Source: Mycolicibacterium alvei
GTDB lineage: Bacteria > Actinomycetota > Actinomycetes > Mycobacteriales > Mycobacteriaceae
Length of the DNA: 64,000 nucleotides
Direction: 5' to 3'
Assembly (NCBI RefSeq): GCF_010727325.1
Contig: NZ_AP022565.1
Location: 1,364,001 to 1,428,000, forward strand
Shown one piece after another: positions 10,860 to 20,018 of the stretch (position 1 is the stretch's first letter; the number at the start of each line of letters is the position of its first letter). Below the pieces are notes generated by a model. It was given only the letters and a program-made list of their open reading frames with translations. It did no database searches and was not told where the DNA came from. The position numbers and the translations under genes are program-made.

Positions 10860-11411
10860 ATGTTGAAGCAACTGTTCCCCACCGTTCCGACCACCACGTC
10901 TGAGGCGCTCAACATCTTCGACGCTGCCGACGCCGTGGAACCGGAGTTCATGCTCGGCACCTGGCACGGCGCTGAATTACCCACCGGACATCCGATGGAT
11001 GGCCTGCTGGCCGCCAGCGGCTGGTGGGGCAAGCAATTCCTCGATGCCGAGACTGTGCACCCACTGCTGTTCCCCACCAGTGACGGCACAGCGCTGTGGG
11101 CGCTCAACCCGGCCCTGGCATTCGGAGGTCAGGCGGTGTCGGCAAAGCTGCCGCTGACACGCAACCTCTCGATGGCGCCGGTGATCGCCAGAATGCGTCC
11201 GCTGTTGCAGACCCGTAGCGCCAAGGCCCGGTTGCGCACCACCCGCTACCGCGGCGTCGACACCGCGACCATGATCTATGACCAACTCCCGATCAACGAC
11301 GTGTTCCGACGCCTGTCCGACGACGCAGTGATCGGGGCGATGGATCTGCGTAACTCGCCCGCGCCGTACCTCTTCGTCCTGCAGCGCGACAACTCGCTGC
11401 GCGTGACCTGA
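10860..11411 (+). CDS. GXWXG / DUF4334 domain protein
   Basis: A 183-residue cytosolic protein carrying the short GXWXG motif as MLGTWHGAELPTGHP near the N-terminus. A DUF4334-type C-terminal region contains ARLRTTRYRGVDTATMIYDQLPINDVFRRL and the ending FVLQRD. Such proteins are widespread in actinobacteria and have no established function. The ATG at 10860 follows a perfect palindrome; an upstream in-frame GTG at 10839 would place the operator inside the gene and is rejected. It is convergent with the beta-lactamase gene. Confidence 0.82.
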   Translation: MLKQLFPTVPTTTSEALNIFDAADAVEPEFMLGTWHGAELPTGHPMDGLLAASGWWGKQFLDAETVHPLLFPTSDGTALWALNPALAFGGQAVSAKLPLTRNLSMAPVIARMRPLLQTRSAKARLRTTRYRGVDTATMIYDQLPINDVFRRLSDDAVIGAMDLRNSPAPYLFVLQRDNSLRVT

Positions 11412-11435
11412 CAGCCGCCCGGATCCGCCGAGCAC

Positions 11436-12320
11436 TCAGAGTAACGAGGGCAGCACCAGCGCCGTCAGCTCACCGATGAGCGGACGCAGACCCTCGGCGT
11501 TCGGGTCGTCGGCCTGCGACCGGGTCATCACCGCCAGCAGCAGTCGCTGCCCGTGGGGCCCGTAGGCGATCCCGACGTCGTTGGTGCTGCCGTAATCCCC
11601 GCTGCCGGTCTTGTCGGCGGTGGTCCAGCCGTCCGGGAGTCCGGCGCGCATGCTCGATGTCTTGTTGGCCCGCATCCAGTCCTCCAACTGGCGCCGCTGC
11701 GGCGGACTCAACGCGTCACCAGCCAGGATCGCCCGGTATCCGATCGCCAGCGCGGCCGGGGTGGTGGTGTCTCGCGGGTCACCCGGTATCGCAGAGTTCA
11801 GCTCGACCTCCCAACGGTCCAGCCGGGTGCGCTCATCGCCGACGCTGCGGGCGAATTCGGTGATACCCGCCGGCCCGCCAATGGTTTTCAGCAGCAAGTT
11901 GCCCGCAGTGTTGTCACTGCGCTGCAGCGCCGCCCGACACAGTTCCGCCAGGGTCATCTCGGCACCGGCATGGGTCTCGGTGACCGGCGAGTTCGGCACG
12001 ATCGCCTCCGGGTCGACGAACACCCGGTTGTCCAGCGACAACTGCCCGCGCCCGGCCAACTGCAGCACCCGCGCCGCGGCATAGCCCTTGAACGTCGAGC
12101 ACATCGCGAACATCTCGTCGGGCCGGTGCGTGAGCGTGCGTCCGGAATCGAGATTGGTCGCGTACAAACCGATCAGGGCGTTGTCGCGACGTTCCAGTTC
12201 TGCAAGCCGATCGTCGACCGGAGTCGCGAAGGCCGGTGCGGCGCTACCCACACCGGTACCGACGGCCGCCGCCGCCACGAGCGAACCGATCAGAACATTG
12301 CGCCGCGAGAGTCCCGTCAT
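11436..12320 (-). CDS. blaS: Class A beta-lactamase with Tat signal
   Basis: Hydrolyses beta-lactams by a serine acyl-enzyme mechanism in the periplasm. The 294-residue precursor starts [21 protein letters not shown], a twin-arginine signal followed by a hydrophobic stretch and an Ala-x-Ala-type cleavage region. All class A motifs are present: STFK (Ser70/Lys73), SDN, RWEVELN in the omega loop (Glu166), and DKTGSG. It lies beside ald and pepR, as I recall for blaS in M. smegmatis; M. tuberculosis blaC is elsewhere. The symbol is assigned on that synteny. It is separated by 18 bases from pepR and probably expressed constitutively. Confidence 0.93.
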   Translation of the reverse strand: MTGLSRRNVLIGSLVAAAAVGTGVGSAAPAFATPVDDRLAELERRDNALIGLYATNLDSGRTLTHRPDEMFAMCSTFKGYAAARVLQLAGRGQLSLDNRVFVDPEAIVPNSPVTETHAGAEMTLAELCRAALQRSDNTAGNLLLKTIGGPAGITEFARSVGDERTRLDRWEVELNSAIPGDPRDTTTPAALAIGYRAILAGDALSPPQRRQLEDWMRANKTSSMRAGLPDGWTTADKTGSGDYGSTNDVGIAYGPHGQRLLLAVMTRSQADDPNAEGLRPLIGELTALVLPSLL

Positions 12321-12338
12321 CGGACCCAGCTTAGCGGC

Positions 12339-13580
12339 TCAGCCGACGATAGATTGAAGCTGTTTCGGCAGAGTCTTTTTCGATCGGTGCGGACCGAGTA
12401 CGGCCGCACCGTAGTCGCGCGACAGCAACTGATGCGCCACCGCATTGACCTCTTCGAGGGTGACGGCCTCGATCTGGGCCAGCGTGTGATCGATGGTCCG
12501 GTGTTCACCGTAATTGAGCTCGCTGCGCCCGATCCGGTGCATACGCGACCCAGAGTCCTCCAGACCCAGCACCAGCCCACCCCGCAACGAGCCCTTGGCG
12601 ATCCTGCATTCGTCGGCGGTGATCCCGTCTCGGGCAACGCCTTCCAGGACATCGGTGGTCACCCGGATCACTTCGTCGAACCGTTCCGGCTGACATCCCG
12701 CATACACCGAGAGCGCACCACTGTCGGCGAAGGTATCGACCGTCGAGTACACCGAGTAGGCCAGGCCGCGGGATTCCCGGATCTGTTGGAACAGACGGGA
12801 ACTCAGGCCGCCACCGAGTGCGGTGTTGAGCACCGAAAGCGCCCACCGGTGTCCCCAGTGCCGGCCGGGCGTACGAACACCCAGCGAAACGTGGGTCTGC
12901 TCGCCATCGCGGTCGACCACGAGCAACGACGGCTTGCCGCCGACCCGTCCCGCGCCCTTGCGCGGAGCCACCGCGGTGCGCCCGGCTTCGAGCCGCGGAC
13001 CGAAATGCTGCCGCACCAACGACAACACGACGTCGTGGTCGATATTGCCTGCCACCGCCACGATCATCCGTTCGGGCGTGTAGCGGCGGACGTGGAATGA
13101 GTGCAGCTGCGCGCGCGTCATCGTCTCGATCGACTCGACGCTGCCGATCACCGGCCGTCCGACCGGATGATCGCCGAACATCGCCGTCAGGAACACGTCG
13201 CCGAGACTGTCCTCGGGATCGTCGTCGCGCATGGCGATCTCTTCGAGGACGACGTCGCGTTCCACCTCGACATCCTCGGTGGCACAACGACCCCGCAACA
13301 CGACGTCGGCCACCAGGTCGACGGCGAGTTCGAGGTCGGTGTCGAGCACGTGTGCGTAGTAGCAGGTGTGCTCACGCGTGGTGAACGCGTTCAGCTCACC
13401 ACCGACGGCATCGACAGCCTGCGCGATCTCGACCGCGCTACGCGTCGGGGTGGCCTTGAACAGCAGGTGTTCCAGGAAGTGGGCGGCACCCGCGACGCTT
13501 CGTCCTTCGTCGCGGGAACCGACACCCACCCAGACCCCGACGGATGCCGAACGCACCGACGGGATGTACTCAGTGACCAC
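12339..13580 (-). CDS. pepR: M16 zinc metallopeptidase, start uncertain
   Basis: A pitrilysin/insulinase-family peptidase orthologous to Rv2782c. The inverted zinc motif is HFLEHLLF (HxxEH), with the downstream glutamate in ERDVVLEEIAMRDDD; the C-terminal half contains GGGLSSRLFQQIRESRGLAYSVYS. The first conventional start is a GTG at 13580, giving 413 residues. However, the family-conserved LPGGLR precedes it in the same frame, and no ATG, GTG or TTG exists between the pnp stop (13658) and 13580. Translation may begin at a CTG near 13628, which has AAGG upstream, or the N-terminus is shortened. It follows pnp closely and is likely cotranscribed. Confidence 0.9.
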   Translation of the reverse strand: MVTEYIPSVRSASVGVWVGVGSRDEGRSVAGAAHFLEHLLFKATPTRSAVEIAQAVDAVGGELNAFTTREHTCYYAHVLDTDLELAVDLVADVVLRGRCATEDVEVERDVVLEEIAMRDDDPEDSLGDVFLTAMFGDHPVGRPVIGSVESIETMTRAQLHSFHVRRYTPERMIVAVAGNIDHDVVLSLVRQHFGPRLEAGRTAVAPRKGAGRVGGKPSLLVVDRDGEQTHVSLGVRTPGRHWGHRWALSVLNTALGGGLSSRLFQQIRESRGLAYSVYSTVDTFADSGALSVYAGCQPERFDEVIRVTTDVLEGVARDGITADECRIAKGSLRGGLVLGLEDSGSRMHRIGRSELNYGEHRTIDHTLAQIEAVTLEEVNAVAHQLLSRDYGAAVLGPHRSKKTLPKQLQSIVG

Positions 13581-13657
13581 CCGGAGTCCGCCGGGCAGAT
13601 CTGTCCGGCGGACCTCAGTGGTATTCAGTGCAAACGCCTTGTGTCGAGCTGAGGTGA

Positions 13658-15940
13658 TCAGGACTCGGCGGCAGCAGCGGCGTCGGCCGTGGCCGGGGCA
13701 CCGTCGGTGGCCACGTCAGCCTGCTCCGCCTGATCCTCGGCGACGAGCACCAGCGAGATCTTGCCGCGGTTGTCGATATCGGCGATCTCGACGCGCAGCT
13801 TGTCGCCGACCTTCACCACGTCCTCGACCTTGTTGATCCGCTTGCCACGGCCCAACTTCGAGATGTGGACCAGGCCGTCACGACCCGGCAGCAGCGACAC
13901 GAACGCACCGAAATCGGTGGTCTTGACCACGGTTCCGAGGAACCGCTCAGCGATCTTGGGCAGCTGCGGGTTGGCGATGGCGTTGATCTTGTCGATCGCG
14001 GCCTGCGCGGCTTCGCCGTTGGAGGCGCCGACGAACACGGTGCCGTCATCCTCGATCGAGATCGACGCGCCGGTCTCCTCGGTGATCGAGTTGATCATCT
14101 TGCCCTTGGGCCCGATGACCTCACCGATCTTGTCGACCGGAACCTTGATGGTGGTGATCCGCGGTGCGTACGGGCTCATCTCGTCCGGCGCGTCGATGGC
14201 CTCGGCCATCACGTCCAGGATCGTCAGCCGCGCGTCCTTGGCCTGGCTCAGCGCACCGGCCAGCACCTTGGACGGGATACCGTCCAGCTTGGTGTCGAGC
14301 TGCAGGGCGGTGACGAAGTCCTTGGTGCCTGCGCACTTGAAGTCCATGTCGCCGAAAGCATCCTCGGCGCCGAGGATGTCGGTCAGCGTCACGTAGCGGG
14401 TCTCCCCGTCGACCTGGTCAGAGACCAGGCCCATGGCGATGCCGGCCACCGGCGCCTTGAGCGGCACACCGGCGTTCAGCAGCGACAGGGTCGAGGCACA
14501 CACCGAGCCCATCGAGGTGGAACCGTTGGAGCCCAACGCTTCCGACACCTGACGGATGGCGTACGGGAACTCCTCGACGCTCGGCAGCACCGGCACCAGC
14601 GCACGCTCGGCGAGCGCACCGTGGCCGATCTCGCGACGCTTGGGCGAGCCGACACGGCCGGTCTCACCGGTCGAGAACGGCGGGAAGTTGTAGTGATGCA
14701 TGTAGCGCTTGGAGGTCTCGGGCCCGAGCGAGTCGATCTGCTGGGCCATCTTGACCATGTCGAGCGTGGTGACACCCATGATCTGGGTCTCGCCGCGCTC
14801 GAACAACGCGCTGCCGTGGGCCCGCGGGATGATGGCCACCTCGGCCGAGAGCGCGCGGATATCGGTCACACCGCGGCCGTCGATGCGGAAGTGGTCGGTC
14901 AGGATGCGCTGGCGCACAAGTTTCTTGGTCAGCGAGCGGTAGGCCGCGCCGATCTCCTTCTCGCGTCCGGCGTAGGTCTCGCCGAGACGCTCGAGCACCT
15001 CGACCTTGATCTCGTTGGTGCGGTCGTCGCGCTCGTGCTTGCCCGCGATGGTCAGTGCCTCTGCGAGCGCCTCGGTCGCCACCACGGCCACGGCGTCGTA
15101 GACGTCGTCGGCGTAGTCGGGGAACAGCGGGTACTCGGCGATTTCTTTGGCGGACTTCTCGGCCAGCTCGGCCTGGGCGTCGCACAGGGCCGCGATGAAC
15201 GGCTTGGCCGCCTCAAGACCCTCGGCCACGACCGTCTCGGTCGGCGCACCGGCACCGCCGGCGATCAGCTCGATGACGTTCTCGGTGGCCTCGGCCTCGA
15301 CCATCATGATGGCGACGTCGTCGCCCACCTTGCGGCCGGCGACGACCATGTCGAAGACGGCCTTCTCCAGCTGCTCGACGGTCGGGAAGGCGACCCACTG
15401 GCCACCGTCGGCGGTGCCGACAGTCGCATCGTTGATCAGGGCGACGCGCACGCCGCCGACCGGGCCGGAGAACGGCAGGCCGGAAATCTGCGTCGACGCA
15501 GAGGCGGCGTTGATGGCCAGCACGTCGTACAGATCCTTGGGATCCAGGCTCAGCACGGTCACCACGACCTGGATCTCGTTACGCAGTCCGCTGACGAACG
15601 ACGGGCGCAGCGGCCGGTCGATCAGGCGGCAGGTCAGGATCGCATCGGTCGACGGACGGCCCTCACGCCGGAAGAACGAGCCGGGGATCCGGCCCGCGGC
15701 GTACATCCGCTCCTCGACGTCGATGGTCAGCGGGAAGAAGTCGAAGTGGTCCTTCGGCGTCTTGCTGGCGGTGGTGGCGCTCAGCAGCATGGTCTCGTCG
15801 TCGAGGTAGGCGACGACAGAGCCGGCGGCCTGCTGGGCCAGCCGGCCGGCCTCGAAACGAATGGTGCGGGTGCCGAAGCTCCCATTGTCGATAATTGCGG
15901 TGGATTCGAACACACCGTCTTCAAGTTCAACTACAGACAT
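13658..15940 (-). CDS. pnp: Polyribonucleotide nucleotidyltransferase (PNPase)
   Basis: Phosphorolytic 3'-5' exoribonuclease, also called GpsI in mycobacteria, acting in mRNA turnover. The start ATG at 15940 gives 760 residues beginning [13 protein letters not shown], matching the mycobacterial N-terminus. Two RNase PH domains contain [22 protein letters not shown] and, in the second, RRREIGHG-type [20 protein letters not shown] domain follows ([18 protein letters not shown]), then an S1 domain ([18 protein letters not shown]) and an Ala-rich acidic tail. A 303-base leader with hairpins separates it from lppU upstream; pepR lies downstream. Confidence 0.97.
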   Translation of the reverse strand: MSVVELEDGVFESTAIIDNGSFGTRTIRFEAGRLAQQAAGSVVAYLDDETMLLSATTASKTPKDHFDFFPLTIDVEERMYAAGRIPGSFFRREGRPSTDAILTCRLIDRPLRPSFVSGLRNEIQVVVTVLSLDPKDLYDVLAINAASASTQISGLPFSGPVGGVRVALINDATVGTADGGQWVAFPTVEQLEKAVFDMVVAGRKVGDDVAIMMVEAEATENVIELIAGGAGAPTETVVAEGLEAAKPFIAALCDAQAELAEKSAKEIAEYPLFPDYADDVYDAVAVVATEALAEALTIAGKHERDDRTNEIKVEVLERLGETYAGREKEIGAAYRSLTKKLVRQRILTDHFRIDGRGVTDIRALSAEVAIIPRAHGSALFERGETQIMGVTTLDMVKMAQQIDSLGPETSKRYMHHYNFPPFSTGETGRVGSPKRREIGHGALAERALVPVLPSVEEFPYAIRQVSEALGSNGSTSMGSVCASTLSLLNAGVPLKAPVAGIAMGLVSDQVDGETRYVTLTDILGAEDAFGDMDFKCAGTKDFVTALQLDTKLDGIPSKVLAGALSQAKDARLTILDVMAEAIDAPDEMSPYAPRITTIKVPVDKIGEVIGPKGKMINSITEETGASISIEDDGTVFVGASNGEAAQAAIDKINAIANPQLPKIAERFLGTVVKTTDFGAFVSLLPGRDGLVHISKLGRGKRINKVEDVVKVGDKLRVEIADIDNRGKISLVLVAEDQAEQADVATDGAPATADAAAAAES

Positions 15941-16140
15941 AGAGTCCGTTGGCCTCTTTCGATTCATTCAACTGTTTTCGCGGCGTCACGGTGGCGATAC
16001 GCCACGGACCCTGGTTACGGCTACGGCCGTCGATCGAAGCGGCCGGAAGCGCCCCCAGGGATAGACCCTGTGTCGGGGTTCCGACAGCCACTACCGAAGA
16101 CCGCCCGACCAGACGGGCCCGATATGACTCGCAGGAACAA

Positions 16141-16159
16141 CACCCGCAGTTCGCGGGTG
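16141..16159 (-). terminator. Hairpin between lppU and pnp
   Basis: CACCCGC-agttc-GCGGGTG forms a perfect 7-base-pair, GC-rich stem with a 5-base loop, 85 bases past the lppU stop and about 200 bases before pnp. There is no T-run, which is common for mycobacterial hairpins. It may end the rpsO-lppU transcript or act in the pnp leader. Confidence 0.4.
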
Positions 16160-16169
16160 CCGCACCTGT

Positions 16170-16196
16170 GTTCAGCGCAGACTTCTGCCGCTGAAC
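16170..16196 (-). terminator. Longer hairpin between lppU and pnp
   Basis: GTTCAGCG and CGCTGAAC pair over 8 bases. Inside them CAGA/TCTG can pair further, giving a stem of about 12 pairs with one bulge. It lies about 50 bases beyond the lppU stop and ten bases upstream, in transcript sense, of a second hairpin. No T-run follows. The remainder of the 15941-16243 gap shows no gene. Confidence 0.4.
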
Positions 16197-16243
16197 GCCC
16201 TCATGCTACACGGCAGCAACGGCCCAACAGCCATCCGTGCCAG

Positions 16244-16744
16244 CTAGGACACGTCCTCCACACATACGGTGAACTGGCGTTCCGAGTAGGCGTAACCCAC
16301 CCCGCTGGCGCACTGATCGACGTTCGACACGCCGTGCAGAACCTCGGTGGCCCGTTGCCGGTGCGGCGCAGACGAATCCGCGCAGTCCACCCGATACGGG
16401 TCTTTGTCGTTCACCGGATCGATGCTCATGCAGCCGCCGGTGATCCAGTCGATGTCCAGACAGAGTGTCTGGGTCTCCTCGCTGAACGCGCTGCGCACCG
16501 AGTAGTAGGTGTCGACGTCAACCGGGCACTGGTCAGCGCCGGTAAGCACCGAGATCACCTTGTAGTTCGACGCGTTGCTGCCGCACTCCACCCGACTGGC
16601 GTCCGGGTGCTCGTACGTGCCGCTCATCTTCAGGCAGTCCCCTGCCTTCATGTCTGCGGCCGCCGCGGACGCGCATCCGGTCAATCCACCGAGGAAAAGT
16701 ATCGCGGCTGCCCCCAGAGGGGCAGCCGCGGAAAGTTTTGGCAC
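16244..16744 (-). CDS. lppU: Lipoprotein LppU
   Basis: A 166-residue lipoprotein syntenic with Rv2784c. The signal MPKLSAAAPLGAAAILFLGG ends in the lipobox LTGC. The mature part is rich in cysteines (about eight), for example GDCLKMSG, VECGSNASNYKV, DQCPVDVDTYY and LCLDIDW, suggesting disulfides in two related subdomains; its function is unknown. The GTG start at 16744 has no recognisable Shine-Dalgarno. Codons 4-14 lie inside a perfect 12-base-pair hairpin that is positioned like the rpsO terminator, so expression may depend on read-through. Confidence 0.88.
   Translation of the reverse strand: MPKLSAAAPLGAAAILFLGGLTGCASAAAADMKAGDCLKMSGTYEHPDASRVECGSNASNYKVISVLTGADQCPVDVDTYYSVRSAFSEETQTLCLDIDWITGGCMSIDPVNDKDPYRVDCADSSAPHRQRATEVLHGVSNVDQCASGVGYAYSERQFTVCVEDVS
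16703..16730 (-). terminator. Perfect 12-bp hairpin after rpsO, inside lppU 5' end
   Basis: CGCGGCTGCCCC (16703-16714) and GGGGCAGCCGCG (16719-16730) form a perfect 12-base-pair stem with the 4-base loop CAGA. On the minus strand the stem is followed by ATACTTTTCC, a short T-run. It begins 25 bases after the rpsO stop, the normal distance for an intrinsic terminator, yet lies within the lppU signal-peptide codons. It could terminate rpsO transcripts or attenuate lppU. Confidence 0.65.
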
Positions 16745-16754
16745 CGACGCCGCG

Positions 16755-17024
16755 TCAGCGACGCAGTCCCAGGCGCTCGATCAGCGAACGGTAGCGCGCC
16801 ACGTCAACCTGGGCGACGTACTTCAGCAACCGGCGACGACGCCCGACCAGCAGCAGCAGACCGCGCCGCGAGTGGTGGTCGTGCTTGTGCTGCTTGAGGT
16901 GCTCGGTCAGGTCCGTGATCCGCTTGGTCAGCAGGGCGACCTGGGCCTCCGGCGAACCGGTGTCGGTCTCGTGCAGACCGTAGCTGGTCAGGATTTCTTT
17001 TTTCTGCTCGGCAGTAAGCGCCAC
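16755..17024 (-). CDS. rpsO: 30S ribosomal protein S15
   Basis: Binds 16S rRNA in the platform of the small subunit and nucleates central-domain assembly. The 89 residues start at a GTG (17024) with a GGAG ribosome site 9 bases upstream, giving [19 protein letters not shown]. Typical S15 blocks are [32 protein letters not shown] and [20 protein letters not shown]. Longer in-frame sequence upstream is intergenic. An intrinsic terminator-like hairpin follows 25 bases after the stop. Confidence 0.98.
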   Translation of the reverse strand: MALTAEQKKEILTSYGLHETDTGSPEAQVALLTKRITDLTEHLKQHKHDHHSRRGLLLLVGRRRRLLKYVAQVDVARYRSLIERLGLRR

Positions 17025-17121
17025 GAAGGTAACTCCATCAATTTCAGTCCCGCGAACATATTCTCGGCACAGCCACCGCGGACTGCAGCATGCACCGGAT
17101 CGGGGCAAAGTCTATCAGTTG

Positions 17122-18108
17122 CTATTGCGCAGCCAGAATCGCGCGGGCCCGGTCGGTGTCCGCCTCCATCGCGACCACCAGATCCTTGACCGAATCAAAC
17201 TTTGCCTGCCCGCGGATCCGGGAGACGAAATCGACCGCCACATGCTGCCCGTACAGGTCGGCCTCGGTGTCGAGCACGAATGCCTCGACCGTGCGGGTAC
17301 GCCCGGAGAAGGTCGGGTTGGTGCCCACCGACACCGCGGCCTGATACCGCTCGCCCGGCGTCACGGTGCCCACCATCGGGCCGTGGCCCAGCACGGTGAA
17401 CCAGGCGGCATAGACGCCGTCGGCCGGAATCGCCGAGTACATCGGCGGGGCCACGTTGGCGGTCGGGAAGCCCAGCACCCGGCCCCGCCCTTCGCCGCGC
17501 ACCACCACGCCCTCGACGCGGTGCGGTCGGCCCAGTGCTTCTGCCGCCGCCACGACGTCGCCGGCGTCGACACACGACCGGATGTAGGTCGATGAGAACG
17601 TGACCCGCTCGTCGCGGTGCTCGGCATCGAGCGACTCGGTGACCAGCGACATGCTCTCGACCGCGAAGCCGAACCGCTCCCCCGCCTGCCGCAGCATCGC
17701 GACATTCCCGGCGGCCTTCTTGCCGAAGGTGAAGTTCTCCCCCACCACGACCTCGACCACGTGGAGGCCTTCCACCAGCAACTCGTGGATGTAACGCTCG
17801 GGGGTGAGCTTCATGAAGTCAGAGGTGAACGGCATGACCAGAAAGACGTCGACACCGAGTTCCTCGACCAGCTCGGCCCGCCGGGTCAACGTCGTCAACT
17901 GTGCCGGGTGACTCCCCGGAAACACCACTTCCATCGGATGGGGGTCGAAGGTCATGAGAACCACCGGCACTCCGCGTGATCGGCCCGACTTCACCGCATG
18001 GCTGATCAACTCCGCGTGTCCACGGTGAACCCCGTCGAACACCCCGATGGTGACTACACACCTGCCCCAGTCCGTGGGGATCTCGTCCTGCCCACGCCAG
18101 CGCTGCAC
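17122..18108 (-). CDS. ribF: Bifunctional riboflavin kinase / FMN adenylyltransferase
   Basis: Makes FMN from riboflavin and then FAD. The 328 residues comprise an N-terminal nucleotidyltransferase domain with VVTIGVFDGVHRGHAELI (the GxHxGH-type motif), MTFDPHP, and SSTYIRSCVDAGDV. A C-terminal flavokinase domain contains GRGRVLGFPTANV (substrate-binding loop with the PTAN motif) and the late segment VEAFVLDTEADLYG. The upstream 80 bases are shared with the divergent mntR. Confidence 0.96.
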   Translation of the reverse strand: MQRWRGQDEIPTDWGRCVVTIGVFDGVHRGHAELISHAVKSGRSRGVPVVLMTFDPHPMEVVFPGSHPAQLTTLTRRAELVEELGVDVFLVMPFTSDFMKLTPERYIHELLVEGLHVVEVVVGENFTFGKKAAGNVAMLRQAGERFGFAVESMSLVTESLDAEHRDERVTFSSTYIRSCVDAGDVVAAAEALGRPHRVEGVVVRGEGRGRVLGFPTANVAPPMYSAIPADGVYAAWFTVLGHGPMVGTVTPGERYQAAVSVGTNPTFSGRTRTVEAFVLDTEADLYGQHVAVDFVSRIRGQAKFDSVKDLVVAMEADTDRARAILAAQ

Positions 18109-18188
18109 GCGATCAGCCTACGACCCGAGCGCGACGCGGTCTGCTCTAGATCCCCCGATGAGGTGATCATTGCCTAAACTTTCCTACT

Positions 18189-18914
18189 GTGAGTCCAGAC
18201 GGTAACCATCAAGACCTCTCCACGGTTGCTCAGGACTATCTCAAAGTCATCTGGACAGCCCAGGAGTGGTCTCGCGAGAAAGTCAGCACAAAACTGCTGG
18301 CGGAGCGGATCGGCGTGTCCGCATCCACGGCGTCGGAATCCATCCGAAAACTCGCCGACCAGGGCCTGGTCGACCACGAGAAGTACGGCGCGGTGACGCT
18401 GACGGATGCGGGGAGACGCGCGGCGCTGGCGATGGTTCGCCGACACCGGCTGATGGAGACCTTCCTGGTGCAGGAGCTGGGCTACAGCTGGGACGAGGTG
18501 CACGACGAGGCCGAGATCCTCGAACATGCGGTGTCCGACCGGATGCTCGACCGGATCGACGCCAAGCTGGGTCACCCCACCCGCGATCCGCACGGCGATC
18601 CGATTCCGGCCGCCGACGGCCAGGTACCCACCCCACCGGCCCGCCAGCTGTCGGATTGTCAGGACGGCGACGCCGGAACGGTGGCCCGCATCTCGGATGC
18701 CGATCCGGAGATGTTGCGCTATTTCGACAGCGTCGGCATCAACCTCGACTCCCGGGTCCGGGTGCTCGCACGACGTGATTTCGCCGGTGTGATCTCGGTG
18801 GCCGTACAAAGTCCGGGTAAGACCGGTGACGCGGCCACCGGCGTAGATGACGCGAGCATCCAGGTCGAGCTGGGCAATCCGGCCGCCGAGGCGATCTGGG
18901 TCGTCGCGAGCTGA
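18189..18914 (+). CDS. mntR: DtxR-family manganese-responsive regulator
   Basis: A 241-residue metal-dependent repressor, syntenic with Rv2788 (SirR/MntR). The N-terminal winged helix contains VSASTASESIRKLADQGLVDH. The metal-binding and dimer region has RRHRLMETFLVQELGYSWDEVHDEAEILEHAVSD, with His, Glu and His ligands in the usual spacing. The C-terminal FeoA/SH3-like domain starts around DSVGINLDSRVRVL. The GTG at 18189 is preceded by TTGCCTAAAC, containing a GCCTAA half-site that may belong to an autoregulatory box. It is divergent from ribF and convergent with the CAP gene. Confidence 0.92.
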   Translation: MSPDGNHQDLSTVAQDYLKVIWTAQEWSREKVSTKLLAERIGVSASTASESIRKLADQGLVDHEKYGAVTLTDAGRRAALAMVRRHRLMETFLVQELGYSWDEVHDEAEILEHAVSDRMLDRIDAKLGHPTRDPHGDPIPAADGQVPTPPARQLSDCQDGDAGTVARISDADPEMLRYFDSVGINLDSRVRVLARRDFAGVISVAVQSPGKTGDAATGVDDASIQVELGNPAAEAIWVVAS

Positions 18915-18959
18915 CCTCATCCGGTGATGGCGGCCGGCGGGTGTCGTGCGGCCCTACTG

Positions 18960-19478
18960 TCAGGCAGGCGCGCCGTAGACGGCCACCACGACGGTGCGGT
19001 CCGGGCTGTGCTCGGACCAGACCCCGATGTGGGTGTACGCGCAGTCCCGCATGATCGCGAGGGAGTCTGGGTCGTCGTACCACTTCCTGATCAGCTCGAG
19101 ACCACTGATGGCAAACGACGGGTTGATGGCGACGGTCTCGGCGACGGAACCGCGGTATCCGGCGGCGCTGGCCCGGACTTGGGGCGTGGAACCATCGGAG
19201 CCCACGTCGGCCGCCAAGGCCCGGTTGGTCAGGATGTCACGGGTGTGCCATTCCGCGGCCAGTTGCAGCTGCGGGTTGACCCCGAGCGGGCCGGTGCAGC
19301 CGGCTTGACGCTGAACCGTGTAGACATTGCTCACCACACCCCGGTTGAGCCGTCGGTTGTCGGCGTTCGCCTGCGGTAGGGCGGCGAAACTGATTGCTAC
19401 GCCGAGTAACAGCACCACCGACAGCAGGATGCTGGGCTGTGTCGGCATGGTCCGGACTGCCGGTTTCGGGGGTGTCAT
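18960..19478 (-). CDS. Secreted CAP-superfamily protein
   Basis: A 172-residue exported protein. After a signal peptide (ILLSVVLLLGVAISFAALPQANA) it carries a CAP (SCP/PR-1) domain. Segments are YTVQRQAGCTGPLGVNPQLQLAAEWHTRDIL, containing the conserved histidine, GSVAETVAINP in place of the usual GEN block, and YTHIGVWSEHSPDRTVVVAVYG. CAP proteins in mycobacteria are extracellular and often sit at the end of mce loci; lipid binding is a family possibility. It is the last gene of the mce operon on this strand, 24 bases after the second Mce-associated gene. Confidence 0.85.
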   Translation of the reverse strand: MTPPKPAVRTMPTQPSILLSVVLLLGVAISFAALPQANADNRRLNRGVVSNVYTVQRQAGCTGPLGVNPQLQLAAEWHTRDILTNRALAADVGSDGSTPQVRASAAGYRGSVAETVAINPSFAISGLELIRKWYDDPDSLAIMRDCAYTHIGVWSEHSPDRTVVVAVYGAPA

Positions 19479-19502
19479 CGGATGCTCTCCTTCGCTCGCC
19501 GG

Positions 19503-20018
19503 TCAGCGCGGTTCAAAGCCGGAAACCAACCACCGGTCGTCCCGCTTGTCGAGAGTCACCGTCACGGTCGAGGCGGTGTCGCTGGGCGCATCGGATCCGA
19601 CGACGGTGGTTTGATTGACGAAGACCAGGACGACGGCATGGTCAGCGGTGCTCGACACCGACGACGCGGCAGCCACGGTGGCCACGGCCGAGATCTGTTT
19701 CTCCTTGGCACCCGGGATGACGACATCCTCGGTCAGCGAGGTGTAGGCCTCGCGGAAATCACCGACGAGATTCTCCTGTGCGCGTCGCAGATCCTGTTCC
19801 ACGGTATCGGGCGCGTACGACAGCATCGCGACGGTCGCGTCGCTCGCTGCGCGCACCGACTCGGTTGACGCGATCTGACCTGCACGCAGCGAATCATGCT
19901 GCCACTTCACGTATCCGGCGACCACTGTGAGCACCAGAGCCATGATCGGCACCAGCAGGTAGATCACCATCGGCGCCGACCGAGAAACCCGACCCCGACT
20001 CTTCATCCACGCCTTCAC
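19503..20018 (-). CDS. Mce-associated membrane protein (Mas), second copy
   Basis: A 171-residue protein with one N-terminal transmembrane helix (APMVIYLLVPIMALVLTVVAGYV) and an extracytoplasmic domain. The domain has the Mas features: a helical start around ASDATVAMLSYAPDTVEQDLRRA, a region VGDFREAYTSLTEDVVIPGAK, and a C-terminal NTF2-like strand set ending TLDKRDDRWLVSGFEPR. In M. tuberculosis mce1, Mas proteins (for example Rv0175-Rv0178) support assembly or stability of the importer. Its ATG overlaps the stop of the first Mas gene (ATGA). Confidence 0.88.
   Translation of the reverse strand: MKAWMKSRGRVSRSAPMVIYLLVPIMALVLTVVAGYVKWQHDSLRAGQIASTESVRAASDATVAMLSYAPDTVEQDLRRAQENLVGDFREAYTSLTEDVVIPGAKEKQISAVATVAAASSVSSTADHAVVLVFVNQTTVVGSDAPSDTASTVTVTLDKRDDRWLVSGFEPR

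Noticed and set aside
13865..16897. 1010-codon open frame on the plus strand
   Set aside because: It is antisense to pnp and lppU. High GC at third codon positions keeps the opposite frame open, and the predicted protein has no recognisable domain.
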